Counted from the stretch's first letter, positions 1 through 12,236 are shown. The stretch: DNA of 51,433 nucleotides from Phaeoceros laevis (GCA_049999765.1 JBNGIQ010008907.1:109889-161321); one strand, 5' to 3'. Notes: generated by a model from the letters alone, not told the origin. Numbers and translations are program-made.

Positions 1-91
1 GGTTGACAGAGAGACATCCTCACTTGCATGAACACAACTGAGGTAGGACAGTACAGCAGCAGCAAAGCAAACTTTCAAGTTCATCGCGCAC

Positions 92-525
92 CTCTGTATC
101 TACACTTTTGGATCCACGCCAATTCAAAATGTAAGTCTTGATGACCTGCTTGGCTGTGTCCGCATTCTTGCGAAACGAAGCTGCATCGTCACCCAAGGAG
201 TCCCTCAGGGTTTTCACCACCTCTTTCGCGTTCTGAATGTAGGCTTTAGGCAACCTTCTTCCCGACTTGGTGGTCTCCTCCGAATCGAAAAACGAGAGGA
301 CGCTCTCCACCACGCTCGGTCCCAACTTCTCTTTGGCCTCCTCTGCTAAACTCGCCTCCCCAGATCCGAGTGCAGCGGACGCTAAGCAAAGGAAAACAGT
401 AGAGGTGACAACCCTGCGACTAATGCTACCGGAATTCCCCGAGGACGGCTGGTCATGGTAGCGTGCGCGCGCAGAAGTCCCGTTCTCCTGCTCCTGTCTG
501 ATGCAACAGCTGAGCTGAGACCTCC
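92..525 (-). CDS. LPA19: PSB27-H2 / LPA19-like photosystem II assembly protein (partial)
   Basis: The frame reads a twin-arginine plus hydrophobic stretch (SRRVVTSTVFLCLASAALG) followed by a helical Psb27-like domain with TKSGRRLPKAYIQNAKEVVKTLR and later TYILNWRG. This matches, from memory of the family, the PSB27-H2/LPA19 protein, a thylakoid-lumen factor that helps process the D1 C-terminus during photosystem II assembly. The Arg-Arg motif before the hydrophobic segment fits a lumenal transfer domain. The exon appears bounded by an acceptor (TTTTTGCAG) at its 5' side and a donor (GAG|GTGCGC) at 92-91, so the C-terminal exon(s) lie left of the window. No ATG is found in this frame: an ATG-led frame starting at 595 is out of phase and stops at 382, so the true first exon is unresolved. 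Family call moderately sure; gene model partial. Confidence 0.62.
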
Positions 526-948
526 CTGCAAAAATGGCACAAGCTTCGGGCTACGCAATTCAGAATTCAGGTCAACAGAGGGCGCAACAGACTGCATGGA
601 ACACTACCAGAACTGAGGACCGGTGCAGTGGGAACGGGCCGGGCAGGAAGAGCGTATCCCCTACAGTCCAGTGCAGTCAGTCTCAAGAAGCGCATCTTAA
701 GAGGCGAGAACTACCATCAACTAACTGCACAGACGAATCGCCCCAGCACATGTGACCCATTGCGTTTCTCATCATCTCATAGTCAAGGGACGCGGGTCAC
801 TGCCATTTATTATACATCTTTGAACCCGAAGAGTGTCTGAAGAGATATTCAGATGAGTCTGCGTGAATCCATGATATGTTCAGGCGAGGTAGCCTATTTG
901 CATTCAAATTCAGATTTATACAAAAACATGATTCACAAGAATTGCGCA
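526..948. other. Upstream region of the PSB27-H2-like gene
   Basis: It probably holds the first coding exon or 5' UTR of the PSB27-H2-like gene. Candidate minus-strand ATGs at 595 and near 690 do not join in phase to the downstream exon with an obvious splice pair. No independent gene is seen. A T run near 924-930, read on the minus strand, sits just past the tRNA 3' end and could be its Pol III terminator. Confidence 0.4.
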
Positions 949-1020
949 TATCAGAGCCAGGTTTCGATCCTGGGACCTGTGGGTTATGGGCCCACCACGC
1001 TTCCGCTGCGCCACTCTGAT
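949..1020 (-). tRNA. tRNA-iMet-CAU: Initiator tRNA-Met (CAU), 72 nt
   Basis: The minus strand reads a full cloverleaf. A 7-bp acceptor stem (ATCAGAG with CTCTGAT) ends in the A73 position, the D-arm contains GGCGCAGCGGAAGC, the anticodon loop is CCCATAA (anticodon CAU), and the T-arm begins CAGGATCGAAACCTG. The A1-T72 pair, GGG/CCC anticodon stem base and GATCGAAA in place of GTTCGAAN are hallmarks of eukaryotic initiator tRNA. There is no intron and no encoded CCA. A TTTTT run about 20 nt downstream is a likely Pol III terminator. Internal A and B boxes are present. Confidence 0.95.
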
Positions 1021-1191
1021 GATGTACCATTAGATGCGCAGTTGTAGTTTTAGAACAAATTCAAGTTACTGATTTTACACAAGATTTAACTGCACGTTTT
1101 GTGAACAAGTGAACAGATATCAGTAACTAGATAGCGTACCAAAGTATAAACACAGTAGAGATAATAAGGTGTGGACTAGTGTTCGAAACCA

Positions 1192-3945
1192 CTAATCAAC
1201 CGCCACTTGCTTGCTCGAACAATCTCGTTTATTGCGAGGTAAGTGCAGTTTTGGGGCTCGAGGAACTGTTAGTTTCTTCAAAGACCTGCAAAGGTGTGCA
1301 GGTGTGCCCAAGGTTAGAAGCTTACTCTTCTTAGTAATGCCAAGATCCACAGTCGCCTTCAGGAATGAGCACAACATCATTAGGCTTACCTTTGCGCTTG
1401 GAAAAAGAAGTCACCGGTATGCTTCAGAGCAAGTGCAACAGACGGTTTCTAAATATCGACAGAACAGAAAATGCAAAGATGGATCAACCACTGGTCATTT
1501 GCAACAAGGCATAAACCTGAAGGTGCACTCTTCCATCATACATCCGAAAGAACATACCTGTATAACCCTGTCTTCCTTGCCATGTTTTTGAGCAATTACA
1601 TGGATTTTTTTGGCCACCTACAATTAAATACGTTTGTTAGATCCCACATGTATAGTCATGTGTCCCGACAGCAATACTTGACCGATGCCACACATACCTG
1701 AGCGGCCTCTCCTAAAGGCACGTCGTGAAACAGGTGCTCTCCACCAGGACACGCTACAAGGTTATCCGACTTTTTGTTGTACTTGATCTCCTTTAAAGCG
1801 CCTCTTTCGGGATTTCCATTTGCCTACACCAGCATACAGGCCGATTAAGTATCTAGTTGCAACTACGCTAGCATTTGCAACTGCGCTAACATCGTACAGC
1901 CAAGTACTCAAAAATGGACTGAACGACCTCAACATACCTGTGGTGGCTCGAGAACCTTAACAGACACCTTTTCTGCTTCTGCTTCTGTCTCAGGCTGATG
2001 AGAACTGGGGTCATGAAGCCCTGTCTTGACTCTAGCTTTCTTGGTTTCAACCTTTCTGTTGCATTTCCTGTCTTTGAGAGCTTCTCCCTCCTAGTGAACA
2101 GTGAATAGTAGCATGAGTGGCAGAAGACGACAGCTTGGCAGGAACTGATCACAGCTGTCGAAAGCTTCCAGTGTTGAAGGTAGATAAGGGAACACGGTGG
2201 GCACGGTGGGCACGGTGGAAATTACCATGTTCTGCAACTGCACTACTCTCTCCTTGCCCTGTTTTTGATCCAGAACGTTTCTCTCTGCCTGCAACAGCAG
2301 TGCATACTCCTTAGTGAAACCAATTTGTTCAGAGGAAACAGGAAAAGCTGAGTAGTTCACAGCTTACCTGTGACCTGCCACCAACTGGCTCGGCAAGTCG
2401 AGTACCCTTCTCTGAAGTGTGCTTTTGGTCTTTGCTCTGATCCTTGACTACTGGCATTAGGGCCTTGGCAGCACCCTTGAAAGCAATACAGCCATATAAA
2501 ACTTCAGTATCGACAGAATCCAGATCTTCTTCTAATTATGATCAGCAACGTCCGGGCGGCATTAAAAAGCATTCGAAGAACACACCCATGCAGCATAGTT
2601 AACTGTTGCAGCAAAAGAAGATGCGGGTTGAAATTGGTCTGTTTCTTGTAAGTACTGCTCCATCTTTTTGTTGAATTCAAGCTCCTTAAGGGCTCCTCTC
2701 TCCTAGAGTCCCACCAGACGATTATTGATTAGGCGGGAAGAATATCACTAGTTTATACATAAGAATTCTGCAGGGGATGAAATCATTCCTTTCGACTCGT
2801 GCAGCATTCTTGAAGGGCACCGGCAACAAACCTCTGTGAGCAGTCTGAACGGTCGGGGACAGGTAGTCTTGAGCTTCTTGTGATGTCCCACGAAGCAGCC
2901 ATGCTGGAGCCCGAGCGATGATGCTGATGCACCACTGGTATTCATGTGATCTGCAGCTGAGCCTACTTGCTGTTCACTTTTTGGCACAGTCTTCAGCTGC
3001 ATAAGGGAACCAAGAAACAAATGAGATGCCAGTCAAGGGGTGCAGGAAAAACAACTGCTGTCCACCATAGTTGGAGACTTGCTTCGGAGTTGCCTGACCT
3101 TGCCCAAATGACTTGAATCACTTGCTTTGTTCCCAGAATGAACGGCTTGGCTGATATTCCTGTATGCTCAGAACAATGGTCAGCTTGGTTTTATGGAGAA
3201 TTCCTCAGAGAAAAATGTGTGCAATCTGACAAGGAAGGGTAGGAAAGCACCTTTTCTTGCTAGTCTGCTGCTTGGAGTTGAACGCATTTAATACAGCAGG
3301 CTCAGCTTTCGCCGCAGCTGTACCTTTACTTCGGGGGAGCATGCGTTTTCTCTCCGGTTTAGATACTGGGGGACAAGCTGCTGCGGAGGGCTCAGGTTCT
3401 GGCACCTTGCTATGTCCCCCATCAGGTAGGGTTTCTACTTGAACGCCCGAACTCTTGTTCAATTTGGGCTGCTCGTTATTGGTACAATACAACAACCTCT
3501 CAAAGAGGCCAGAGAGATCCTCCTCTGCTTGCCTGTGAAGTGCAGTTGACCCTGAGACTGTTGTTCCTCCAGTCACAGATCCAGCGACAGCTGGCGCTGC
3601 CGGTGCCGGTGCCTCCTCTTGGTTCCCAAGCTCCTGCTCCGACGTTCTTTCTTGCCCCTCAGTGGTCTCCGGAACAGCATTTAGCGCATCTGTCACGGAA
3701 ACACGGGATAGAGATGTGCTACCATTAACATACATCAATATGGACATCGGATTGCTAGCAAGTGAGTAACAGCACTAAGAAGGCTAACCAGCTGGTGGAG
3801 ACGATACTCGGAACCAAGTATCAGCGTCAACGGATTGGTGAGGGAGACAGAAGTCGTAGAATTTGGGAGCTTGAAAATCTTCATAAAACTCATCCTTCAC
3901 GAACTCGGTGTCAGCATCCTGAAAAATCAGCTCTGGACGATCCAT
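1192..3945 (-). CDS. TPX2: TPX2-family microtubule-associated protein, 12 exons, ~538 aa
   Basis: Proposed exons (minus): 3945-3803, 3718-3251, 3159-3099, 2996-2832, 2702-2586, 2475-2368, 2288-2226, 2090-1938, 1823-1698, 1617-1558, 1448-1390, 1285-1192. All have GT-AG borders and agreeing phases, and sum to 1617 nt. Exon 1 encodes FYEDFQAPKFYDF, which resembles the N-terminal (E/S)APKFFDF motif of plant TPX2. Later exons give PRPFRLLTE joined to ERGALKE, like the family's PFxLxTEERGxxKE blocks, and the C-terminus has KKLTVPRAPKLHLPR. TPX2 activates and localises Aurora kinase and nucleates spindle microtubules in the nucleus and spindle. Several internal exons begin with a variant of the same E(R/G)xxLK block. 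The protein is shorter than Arabidopsis TPX2 as I recall it, so it may be a TPX2-like paralogue. Exon 2's upstream splice is the least certain. Confidence 0.7.
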
Positions 3946-5088
3946 GGCCTGAAATTCCAGAAGATCCTCCCACCGGTCAGGCTAGCGTCGTCACTGAACG
4001 AACAACGCCGAGCTATTCATGAGCCCAATACGGTTGTAGGGCAGCCCCGAGGTCGGTGTATTAACATCTCCTCCGAGTTGCGCTCTTGGGGCAGATCCTG
4101 TCCAGACCTACATTTGGGTCTGCGCAGATTATTGCGCTGCTCACCAACATTGAAGTGTGCTCTCCTGGCCAACCTATTGTCTCCTGTGAAGTCTCAACAT
4201 CCACCGAAGTGAAGCGGAAAAACAATCGAAGTCGTCCAATTCCCGTTCGCCTTCGTCGTCAGGCTCCGGTAGCGCATTCAGTAGCGGCCGCAACGGCAAC
4301 GCGTAGCTCACAGAACCGGGAGTTGCTCACAAAGCTGCTAGACTGAAGCTGAGTGGCAGCAGAAGAGGCAGGAAAGAAGCAGACAAGGAAGTGCCAACGG
4401 GGAGGAGACTTCGCAGAAGTTTTGAACGTTGGCCGACCAGAAGACCGTTGGAACTTAGTCAAGGCTTCATTCACACTTCCAAAGGAAGGAAATTGGTTTA
4501 CTGCCTGCCTAAAGCGAACAACATCCCGTAACGTTCTCTGCCCGTTATTTTTCCCCTTTTTTGGCAACAGTGGGGGACGAATCGTACGACGGCAGCTTTG
4601 CCCATGTGCGAGAGTAGCAGCGATACTGTAAGTGACTTGTAAGTAGTCTATCCTAGATGTTCAACTTAAGCTAAATTGTATTGAATGTTTTGTGCTGTAA
4701 AATGAATGGTTTGGAGTTTTTGAAGATCTCTCCTAGCATTCACTTTCTTTATGTATATGCTACATGCTTATGGGTCAATTGACCACGAGCTGCTATGATA
4801 GGCATAATTACTTGTGCAATGCAAAACTACAAAGATACCATAAGATATTTACTATACAAGAAATTTTGGCTTGATGCAATTGATAAATCTTTCATTTCCC
4901 ATAGGTAATTTATCTTGGTAAGAAGGTTTATTTATCGTATTTATTATAAAGGAAGAAAAAACTATATTGCGCATTCACACTCATTACTTTTAAAGATGGC
5001 CTCCACTTTTATATATGCAATTTCCATCACATTTTTAAGGCTCTTTTTGTATACCTTACTCCTTCAACCCCTAAATGATAGGCGGTCC

Positions 5089-5184
5089 TTTTTGGGCCTG
5101 TTCCGTTACAAGACAACCGGCCCGTTCCCCGGTCCGTTTTTGGGCCTGTTCCGTTACTAGGCACCCGGCCCGTTCTCGGTCTGT
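5089..5184. repeat. Two-copy 48-bp tandem repeat
   Basis: Two adjacent 48-bp copies share TTTTTGGGCCTGTTCCGTTA and then a diverged CCGGCCCGTTC segment. The unit is GC-rich within an AT-rich spacer and itself contains inverted GGGCC/GGCCC words. Confidence 0.8.
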
Positions 5185-5637
5185 TACAACCAATGCGCCA
5201 TACAAAGTAAGGGGTGCCTCTTGTATGAGTCATAAATAATGGTCAATGGAGACATGAAAAACCAGCCATACTTCATACCAATATAACTAATATATCCTTC
5301 ACTTCTTGCAAGGACTATAAGATATCCAATGTCCTTAGCTGTTTACAAGAACTGCTCCCTACAATTGTGGTTGTGCTCTATTGACCTTGTGCTCTTAAAC
5401 AATTCTATTCTTTCCAAGAAAAACGTAACCATAGTTCACGTTACTCCTTTGGGTCATTTGCAAGGACTCTATAAAACCAGACGCCGATAGACAGATAGAC
5501 ATATAGTCATTCGATAGTATGATAAGAGCTGATGCCGTCTTTGTGAGATAAAATCAACTCTAAAGCAACTCCAGCATTTCGTTGGAACATAGCTTGAAAC
5601 TATGGCTAAATGTGGTGCACGCTCTCGTGGTGCGGAC

Positions 5638-5764
5638 CCTTCTCTGCCTCCCAGTACTGGAGACTGCTACCAGTTTCCCTCTTCCCCGTAGTCAATGAGG
5701 TGCCCTTCTCTGCTACCTGGTACTGGAGACTGCTAGCAATTTCCCCTCTTCCCCGTGTTCAATG
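5638..5764. repeat. Imperfect ~65-bp tandem duplication
   Basis: Copies at 5638-5697 and 5703-5764 share CCCTTCTCTGC, a TACTGGAGACTGCTA core and CTCTTCCCCGT. They differ by scattered substitutions. Confidence 0.75.
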
Positions 5765-6342
5765 CTAAATTGGACTATGGTCCCTCCATTTTTCCGTGAA
5801 GAATGCCTGGTGTGTTGGAGAGAAACCGCATGACAGAAAAGAAAATCTGACAGAGACCTTAACGCACGAAAGCTATTTTGTGGCAACAAAGTCTGTAGAG
5901 CTGCCTTTCAGGGTTGGCACCTGTAAGGACCCGAGAGCACACATGCTCTCATGAGATGGCGATCAGTTAGTGCTTTACATGACAAAGAATTCGTATCCTA
6001 GCAAGCCTACCTAAGCTGTCCTTGAATTGTCTGTCTTCTTGTGTAATATACACAACTCACTAGTCCCTTCAAAGGGACAAATTGCTGCCTAGCTACATCT
6101 TGCACCTTCATGAAGCCTGCCTGCCTGCTGAGTCAAATAAAGCCACGATCGGTCAGCAGTGCTTCCCTTCCACCATGTCTGCAATTCCTACATCTCAAAC
6201 GCACCGCCCTGCCTGCATCACTTGCCATGACGACCGTCCAGCTTTACCTGTCTGGCGAGGAAAATTTGAGTAGGAAGTCCCAAGTTCCAATCCCCCTAGG
6301 CCGGCGAACAAAGAGGACCTCTCGCACAGCAGCAACAGCGGG

Positions 6343-6882
<540 letters not shown>

Positions 6883-6949
6883 CTATCCTCCTCCGGGCCG
6901 CGGTGGATCTGGATCTCTGCGCGCAGGGGAAGCGCGACACAGTCCGGCC

Positions 6950-6957
6950 TAGGGTTT
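6950..6957. promoter_or_regulatory. Telo-box (TAGGGTTT / AAACCCTA) upstream of the E2 gene
   Basis: An exact AAACCCTA (minus-strand reading) lies about 90 bp upstream of the E2 start codon. Telo-boxes are known in plant promoters of growth and translation genes. The same TAGGGTTTAAGCC string occurs upstream of the RH3-like helicase. Confidence 0.45.
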
Positions 6958-7204
6958 AAGCCTCTCGCAATAGTATAATGAAGACATTGTCAAATGCTAA
7001 CCATGGCCATTTACCATGTGGGGTCCGGTACATTCCGGCCAACCAATCACTCACCGGCTTGTACCATCTCTATGTTGCTGCTCATCTATAGCAAGCCGGA
7101 ACTTCTTCCAGGACCTACCCTGCTTTACCCAACGGAAGGTCGACAATGCAGGCAGCCATGGGCTGCATCAGCTGTTGCAATCCCGTCAAGGTACCTGACC
7201 GGTA

Positions 7205-9770
7205 ATGCGCTGTCTCGCTTTGTCTGCTCGCCTTGTGGGACTCCTTTTACTGACGATCGCTTTGCCCGGTTGTCAATGCAAGGGTGAATTGCTGGTGACC
7301 TTGCCTAAGACCTGCAACCGACCCAGTTTAGTCCTCTGCAAGCAGATTGGTTCCTCCACAGCCTTCTTCAAGGGGACTCAAAGCTTTCTGCTTTCCTGCT
7401 CTACCGCATTGCGAGGTTGGTGATGAATTGTCGTACTTCGAACTTATTTCCGTTTAGGTTCGGAGTGCACTGTTCTGCAGTCGCTGAATGTGCCGTATCA
7501 TTGGACTGCAGTGGACAGCCTCCGAGGCCGTACAGAGGTCGGCACAAATGGACTGGCAAGATGTGCTGTTGCCACCCAGCAACTGTAAGGAAGAAGGAGA
7601 TTTTTGGAAACATAGTCACTGATGTGTCTTGTTATGGTAGTAGTTGAGAAAATACCCCGTCATGCTTAATACCTATTATTGCAGTTATGGTGCTGCTGCC
7701 GTTCAGGGAACAGGAAGGCCGACTATGGAAGACACGTACACCGTCGTAGCAGATAATAGGGGTTCGGAGCCTTTGTTTTTTGGAGTCTTCGACGGACATG
7801 GTGGAAGCGCCGTTGCCGAGTAAGGCTTGCTGTCATCGTGCTCTTACTTGAATTGATCTCTCATTTTTCCTCCTGCTATTGTTCTGGAGAGGCTTGCATA
7901 GCTGAGAGACTTGTGTGTGCAGACTGTTGAAGGCCGAGTTTTGGCCTGTCTACAGGAAGAAACTATCTGGTATGTATTCCAGTGGCTATCTCAAAGTACA
8001 GGCATCATAATACTGCTGTCCACATTTCTTATTAATACTCCTACCTCCCTCTCTATTACTTGACATGCAGGATCTGACTTATCACAAGCTACCACAGCAG
8101 CTTACCTTGAGGTCGACAAGAAAACTTTGGTATGCTACCATTGACTTGCAGAGCAAGTAATGGAGCCATGACTAAAACTATGTTCTCACACCAAGCCAGA
8201 TTATACAAATGTTAGATGTCTGACACAGTACAGTCCAGTGATGCCCTCTTGTTGCGTACTGTTATAGAGATTCTGGTCATCTTGACCCCATGCCCTGCTG
8301 GCATGATTTATATTCATTGCAGTCCACATAACCAGGTTGGTTTGGGAAAATCAGTCAAGCCCCAATGTCTAGCTCGCACACTTTGCATGCGTGCTAACCA
8401 AGCTGTCTACGTCCTCATGCTGTCCTCGTTTTTCAATTTGTGCATAGGCCTGTGCAGATGCATGCCGAGCTAGTACACCCGCACTTGCGCATTCCTGCAA
8501 AGGCCAAAATATCTCAGATGTATCATATGTGTTCTGCAGGCCCAACCTTCTGGCCTGTTTGGTGCTCTCCGAGAACGAGGAGTGGGTGGATCCCGTTGTG
8601 GCTCCACTGCTGCTACAGCACTCATCCTACCTCAGCCAGGTTGATGTTTGGTATCTGATTTCTGTTCTACGGCTAGTCGGAGGCGATGATTGTTGTATGT
8701 AGCCTTGTTCTTTCTGACAGTTCTATGTGTGCATTGCAGATGGGAAAGAGGTCCTAGTTGCTGCAAATGTCGGCGATGCACGTGTGGTACTTGCTCAGGC
8801 AGGAAAGGCTGTCCAACTGACCTTTGACCATAAGGTTGGTTTTTATTCAAAGCACTGTGTGTATGGTGTCATTCTGATGCCCTGCAGGGCTTGAGGATTG
8901 CCTAGCTGGGAGGCTGACCTTTATTGCTGGCCCCATTGACGCCCTGCACATTGGTGGATGTGCAGCCTGACATTGAGTCAGAAAGGAAGCGGATCGAAGC
9001 CAAAAATCCTACTCCAAAGAAACCTCTAGTAAGACAGCTGTTCCTGCCGCTGTTGCCATTGGCTGCGTGTTTCATTTTCAGGTGTTTCTGATATGGTGCA
9101 ATGCCTGCCTTGTGCAGGTGGTAAACGTGGGGGGCACTTGGCGTGTGGGTGGTCTCTTGGCTCTATCGCGTGCCTTCGGTGATGTTTATCTCAAAGAGTA
9201 AGACTACAGTGCGTGTAGCATTGCTGCAGTTTCAACGTGCTTGTGGATATCGCGTATCATCAAAAAGTAAACCTTAAGACCAGCAAAGTATTGAATCCAC
9301 ATATGGTGGCTCTCAAGTTGGTCAGATGGCAAGCTGGAAGGAGCTAGTGGTGGATTTGGACTGACTGCCGAGCCTGAAGTGACTGTTGTTCCCCTATCTC
9401 GTGGTATGTCACCGATCTTTTCCTGGCCATGTTGTAGGCTGCATTACCCTCTTGTGCCGCTAATTGTGTCCATCCCTCCTGCTCGGGCTGTGCAGAGGAT
9501 CAGCTTTTAATCCTGGGGACTGATGGCCTCTGGGAGAAGATCGAGAATCAAGAAGCTGTCGACATTTGCCTGGCTGCAGGGTATGTTGGAAAGCTCTGCC
9601 ATTTGTACTGTGTTATGCTCTTAGGGGTAAGTGCATCACTCTAATGCATCGACTCCACCTGCATGTGCAGAACCAACCAGTCCTTGAACGAGACTGCTCA
9701 ATATTTAGTCAAGCTTGCTCAGAAGCGTGGAACTACTGATGACATCACGCTTGTAATAGTCCGACTGTAA
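7205..9770 (+). CDS. PP2C-family Ser/Thr protein phosphatase, 12 exons, ~351 aa
   Basis: Proposed exons: 7205-7283, 7458-7584, 7685-7819, 7923-7969, 8071-8129, 8540-8639, 8740-8834, 8966-9028, 9118-9197, 9318-9403, 9496-9580, 9671-9770; phases agree throughout. The protein carries the PP2C motifs in order: GTGRPTMED (about 77-85), FFGVFDGHGG (metal-binding Asp105), CGSTAATALIL, VANVGDARVVLA, GGTWRVGGLLALSRAFGD, LILGTDGLWEKI and GTTDDITLVIV at the end. It is a Mn/Mg-dependent phosphatase that opposes Ser/Thr kinases. The first exon is uncertain: the in-phase choice gives a hydrophobic leader (RLVGLLLLTIALPGC), while a myristoylation-like MGCISCC start at 7158 does not join in phase directly. 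From residue 28 onward the model is solid. A CDS of about 1 kb is spread over 2.6 kb. Confidence 0.9.
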
Positions 9771-10096
9771 GACAAGTCTTGGGTTTACATACACCAGCTG
9801 CTGGTTCTAAATGTCTCAACGTCACGAAGACGGGTAACTGCTCTGTGAAGGTGAATTGAGGAAAATTGCTCACTAGTACGCAAGGATTCGACTGAATATT
9901 AGCTTACTACTGCAGTCTACATGTGAACGTGTGGGGGATTCTTGCTAGGAACAGAGGGTCTGGAGGTGGGTCGACCCGAAGAGGGCGGGTCGCCCCAAAA
10001 GATAACGTATTAGCGTAGTGTAATCTGATAGCCGAGGTGGAGGTGTAAACGCCTAGACGATCGCGCTTGGTTGAATCATCATGGTTAAATGTGTGA
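9771..10096. other. 3' region of PP2C and spacer
   Basis: This is probable 3' UTR and spacer. It has no ORF or repeat of note, apart from a GC-rich stretch (TCGACCCGAAGAGGGCGGGTCG, 9970-9991) that can form a weak hairpin. Confidence 0.4.
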
Positions 10097-10169
10097 AGGG
10101 TACGGAACGGCCCAGGCTGTAATCGAACAACTTTGTGAGAATGGGCATCTAGACTAATTCCAGCAGTGG

Positions 10170-10267
10170 ACGCTTTGACCGTCTTGGCGGAGAAACAATC
10201 TCGTGTGTCCTCCTCCTCACGCTTTGACTGTCTTGGCGGAGAAACAATCTCGTGTGTCCTCCTCCTC
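10170..10267. repeat. 49-bp tandem duplication inside the PPR pseudogene
   Basis: Two 49-bp copies differ at one base (GACC versus GACT). The intact relative near 50490 has one copy. Because 49 is not a multiple of three, the duplication shifts the frame. Confidence 0.92.
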
Positions 10268-10483
10268 TTTGCTGTACAGAGTCATTCGGATATGCGGGGC
10301 TGAAAAAAATGTGGTGTCGGGGCGACGACTTTATAATCTCACTGTCGTGAAGGCGAATGATTACGTCTTTGCAGCTGCCCTTCAAGCTTGTGCATTGCCG
10401 CCGACTTGCCGCCGACTTGGAATCTGGCAGAAAAGTGCACTCTGATGTGTTGCACAGTGGCAATCCTACTAACTTGTTTGTTG

Positions 10484-10883
10484 NNNNNNNNNNNNNNNNN
10501 NNNNNNNNNNNNNNNNNNNNNNNNNNNNNNNNNNNNNNNNNNNNNNNNNNNNNNNNNNNNNNNNNNNNNNNNNNNNNNNNNNNNNNNNNNNNNNNNNNNN
10601 NNNNNNNNNNNNNNNNNNNNNNNNNNNNNNNNNNNNNNNNNNNNNNNNNNNNNNNNNNNNNNNNNNNNNNNNNNNNNNNNNNNNNNNNNNNNNNNNNNNN
10701 NNNNNNNNNNNNNNNNNNNNNNNNNNNNNNNNNNNNNNNNNNNNNNNNNNNNNNNNNNNNNNNNNNNNNNNNNNNNNNNNNNNNNNNNNNNNNNNNNNNN
10801 NNNNNNNNNNNNNNNNNNNNNNNNNNNNNNNNNNNNNNNNNNNNNNNNNNNNNNNNNNNNNNNNNNNNNNNNNNNNNNNNNNN
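10484..10883. other. Assembly gap (400 N)
   Basis: A run of exactly 400 N interrupts the PPR pseudogene. Its true size is unknown. Confidence 1.
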
Positions 10884-11176
10884 GTGACATGGAATGCCCT
10901 GATAGCTGGGTATGCAAAATGTGGTGAGCTGGAAGATGCACGCCAGGTTTTTGACAGCATGGCCACAAAGGATGTGGTGACATGGAATGCCCTGATGGCT
11001 GGGTATGTACAGAAGGACTCGGCCAAGAGGTGCTTGTTGTGTATGGACAAATGGAGGAGGCGGGCCTTATTTTGGCTGACCATGTTACTTTTGCTTGCCT
11101 TCTGAAGGCGTGTGCCCTGGTGCCTTGCGGAAGATTGATGAGCAAGATTGTAAATGGCGACCGAGTAGGAGTGTAG

Positions 11177-12236
11177 ACACAGTTTTCTATATTTTGCTGC
11201 TACTGCTACAAGACTGCAAAATACTTAATGCGGTGGTGGCCAAAGCCATCCCGGCTAGTGGTAGTTAACATACAGAACGTGCTAAGCTATACATATGGCC
11301 ATGTACATGTGTGCAGCTAGAAGCGCCATTTCTGACTTTATGCTTACTAAAAGTCTAAAATGAGTAACTCTTTTTATAAGGGCAAAAGAATCAATCTGAC
11401 TCCTGTACTAGACTCTATGGAACAAGTAGTCCTTTTATGACTTGTAAAAGGTTAATGTATAATATTATATAAAAACATATAAAAACATGTGACGTCTTAA
11501 CCCTCTACTAGGTTGCTCCCGCTACCTAACAATCAATCGCACACAACAGCTAAGTACATGATCTCCCTTGCACATCTTTTTGTTTTTAGTGAATCAGGTG
11601 CCTTTTCTTTTTATGAGTACAATTTGTTACATTGTTTCTTCTAGACTTTTCCTGGAGTCCTAGCTAGCATATTAGCTACTTAGTGTAACATGCTAGCCTG
11701 CGGTAGTTTGCTACTGTTTAATTCAGCTACAAGGCTACTCTAGTTCTATGATGTTGGGCATGTGTCACCTTGGACACATATTTGTGGCACCTGATTATGG
11801 GCCAAGTCGGCTTGGACCTCACTATTCTCCAAGGTTACACTACCATCACAGGCCGGGAATGGCTTGTTTCCAAGGTGTTGCCTCGCATCACAGAGTTTCT
11901 GAAGCTTCCTTCCGTTGTATGCCAAGTGAGCTTCTTGTGCCTCACTAATTGGTGGAGATGATCTCTGAACGTCCAAGTCAGTCGTTGTACGCCACGTGAG
12001 CTTCTCGTGCCTCACTAGTTGGTAAAGGAACCCTTGGGCAGGGCAGACACTTCATCCCAATCCCACGCTTGTGTCTCCATCGGGGGGCCGGCTGGGCTGT
12101 CCATGTTGTCCAGGAGGAACATGTGGAAAAAAATGTTCATGCTGGAAGATTAGTGCGTAGTTTATACATGCAAACGCAGTAGGTTCCTGCCAGAAAGAGG
12201 AGTGTGTGCAATTGAAAATAAGGTCTTTAGAACTTT
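11177..12236. other. Spacer without a recognised gene
   Basis: AT-rich sequence to about 11740, then a less AT-rich stretch with short overlapping ORFs on both strands and no domain I can name. It includes the tandem duplication at 11914-12023. Confidence 0.4.
11914..12023. repeat. Spaced 40-bp direct duplication
   Basis: Copies at 11914-11952 and 11984-12023 share GTTGTA-GCCA-GTGAGCTTCT-GTGCCTCACTA-TTGGT with a few substitutions. The period is about 70 bp. Confidence 0.75.

Larger units (their letters stand above)
3946..6342. other. Intergenic region between TPX2-like and E2 genes
   Basis: The first part is probably the promoter and 5' UTR of the minus-strand TPX2-like gene. A 102-codon minus ORF at 4259-4567 has basic low-complexity sequence and no recognisable domain. 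From 4630 the sequence is AT-rich. Two short tandem duplications are listed separately. I see no gene. Confidence 0.5.
10097..11176 (+). pseudogene. Broken copy of the PLS-class PPR gene at the right end of the window
   Basis: The left part is nearly identical to 50423-50610 and then to 50819-50944. The right part, after the N gap, matches the PPR triplet at 50950-51180. Breaks seen directly: an in-frame TAA soon after the start of similarity (GACTAA near 10151), a 49-bp tandem duplication at 10170-10267 that shifts the frame, loss of about 210 bp corresponding to 50610-50819, a short duplication in GCCGCCGACTT, and a different C-terminal sequence after 11110 ending in a stop. PPR proteins bind organelle RNA; this copy cannot make the full protein. 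Confidence 0.85.

Noticed and set aside
797-1030. Minus ORF containing SGAAEAWWAHNPQVPGSKPG
   Set aside because: It is the translated initiator tRNA gene, not a protein.
4259-4567. 102-codon minus ORF upstream of the TPX2-like gene
   Set aside because: There is no recognisable domain and no in-phase join to the TPX2 first exon; probably 5' UTR or spacer.
7158-7190. MGCISCCNPVK myristoylation-like start for the PP2C
   Set aside because: It is attractive but phase 0 at its donor does not join the next exon (which needs phase 1); kept only as an alternative.
10339-11145. Long ORFs spanning the 400-N gap
   Set aside because: They are open only because N codons are translated as X.
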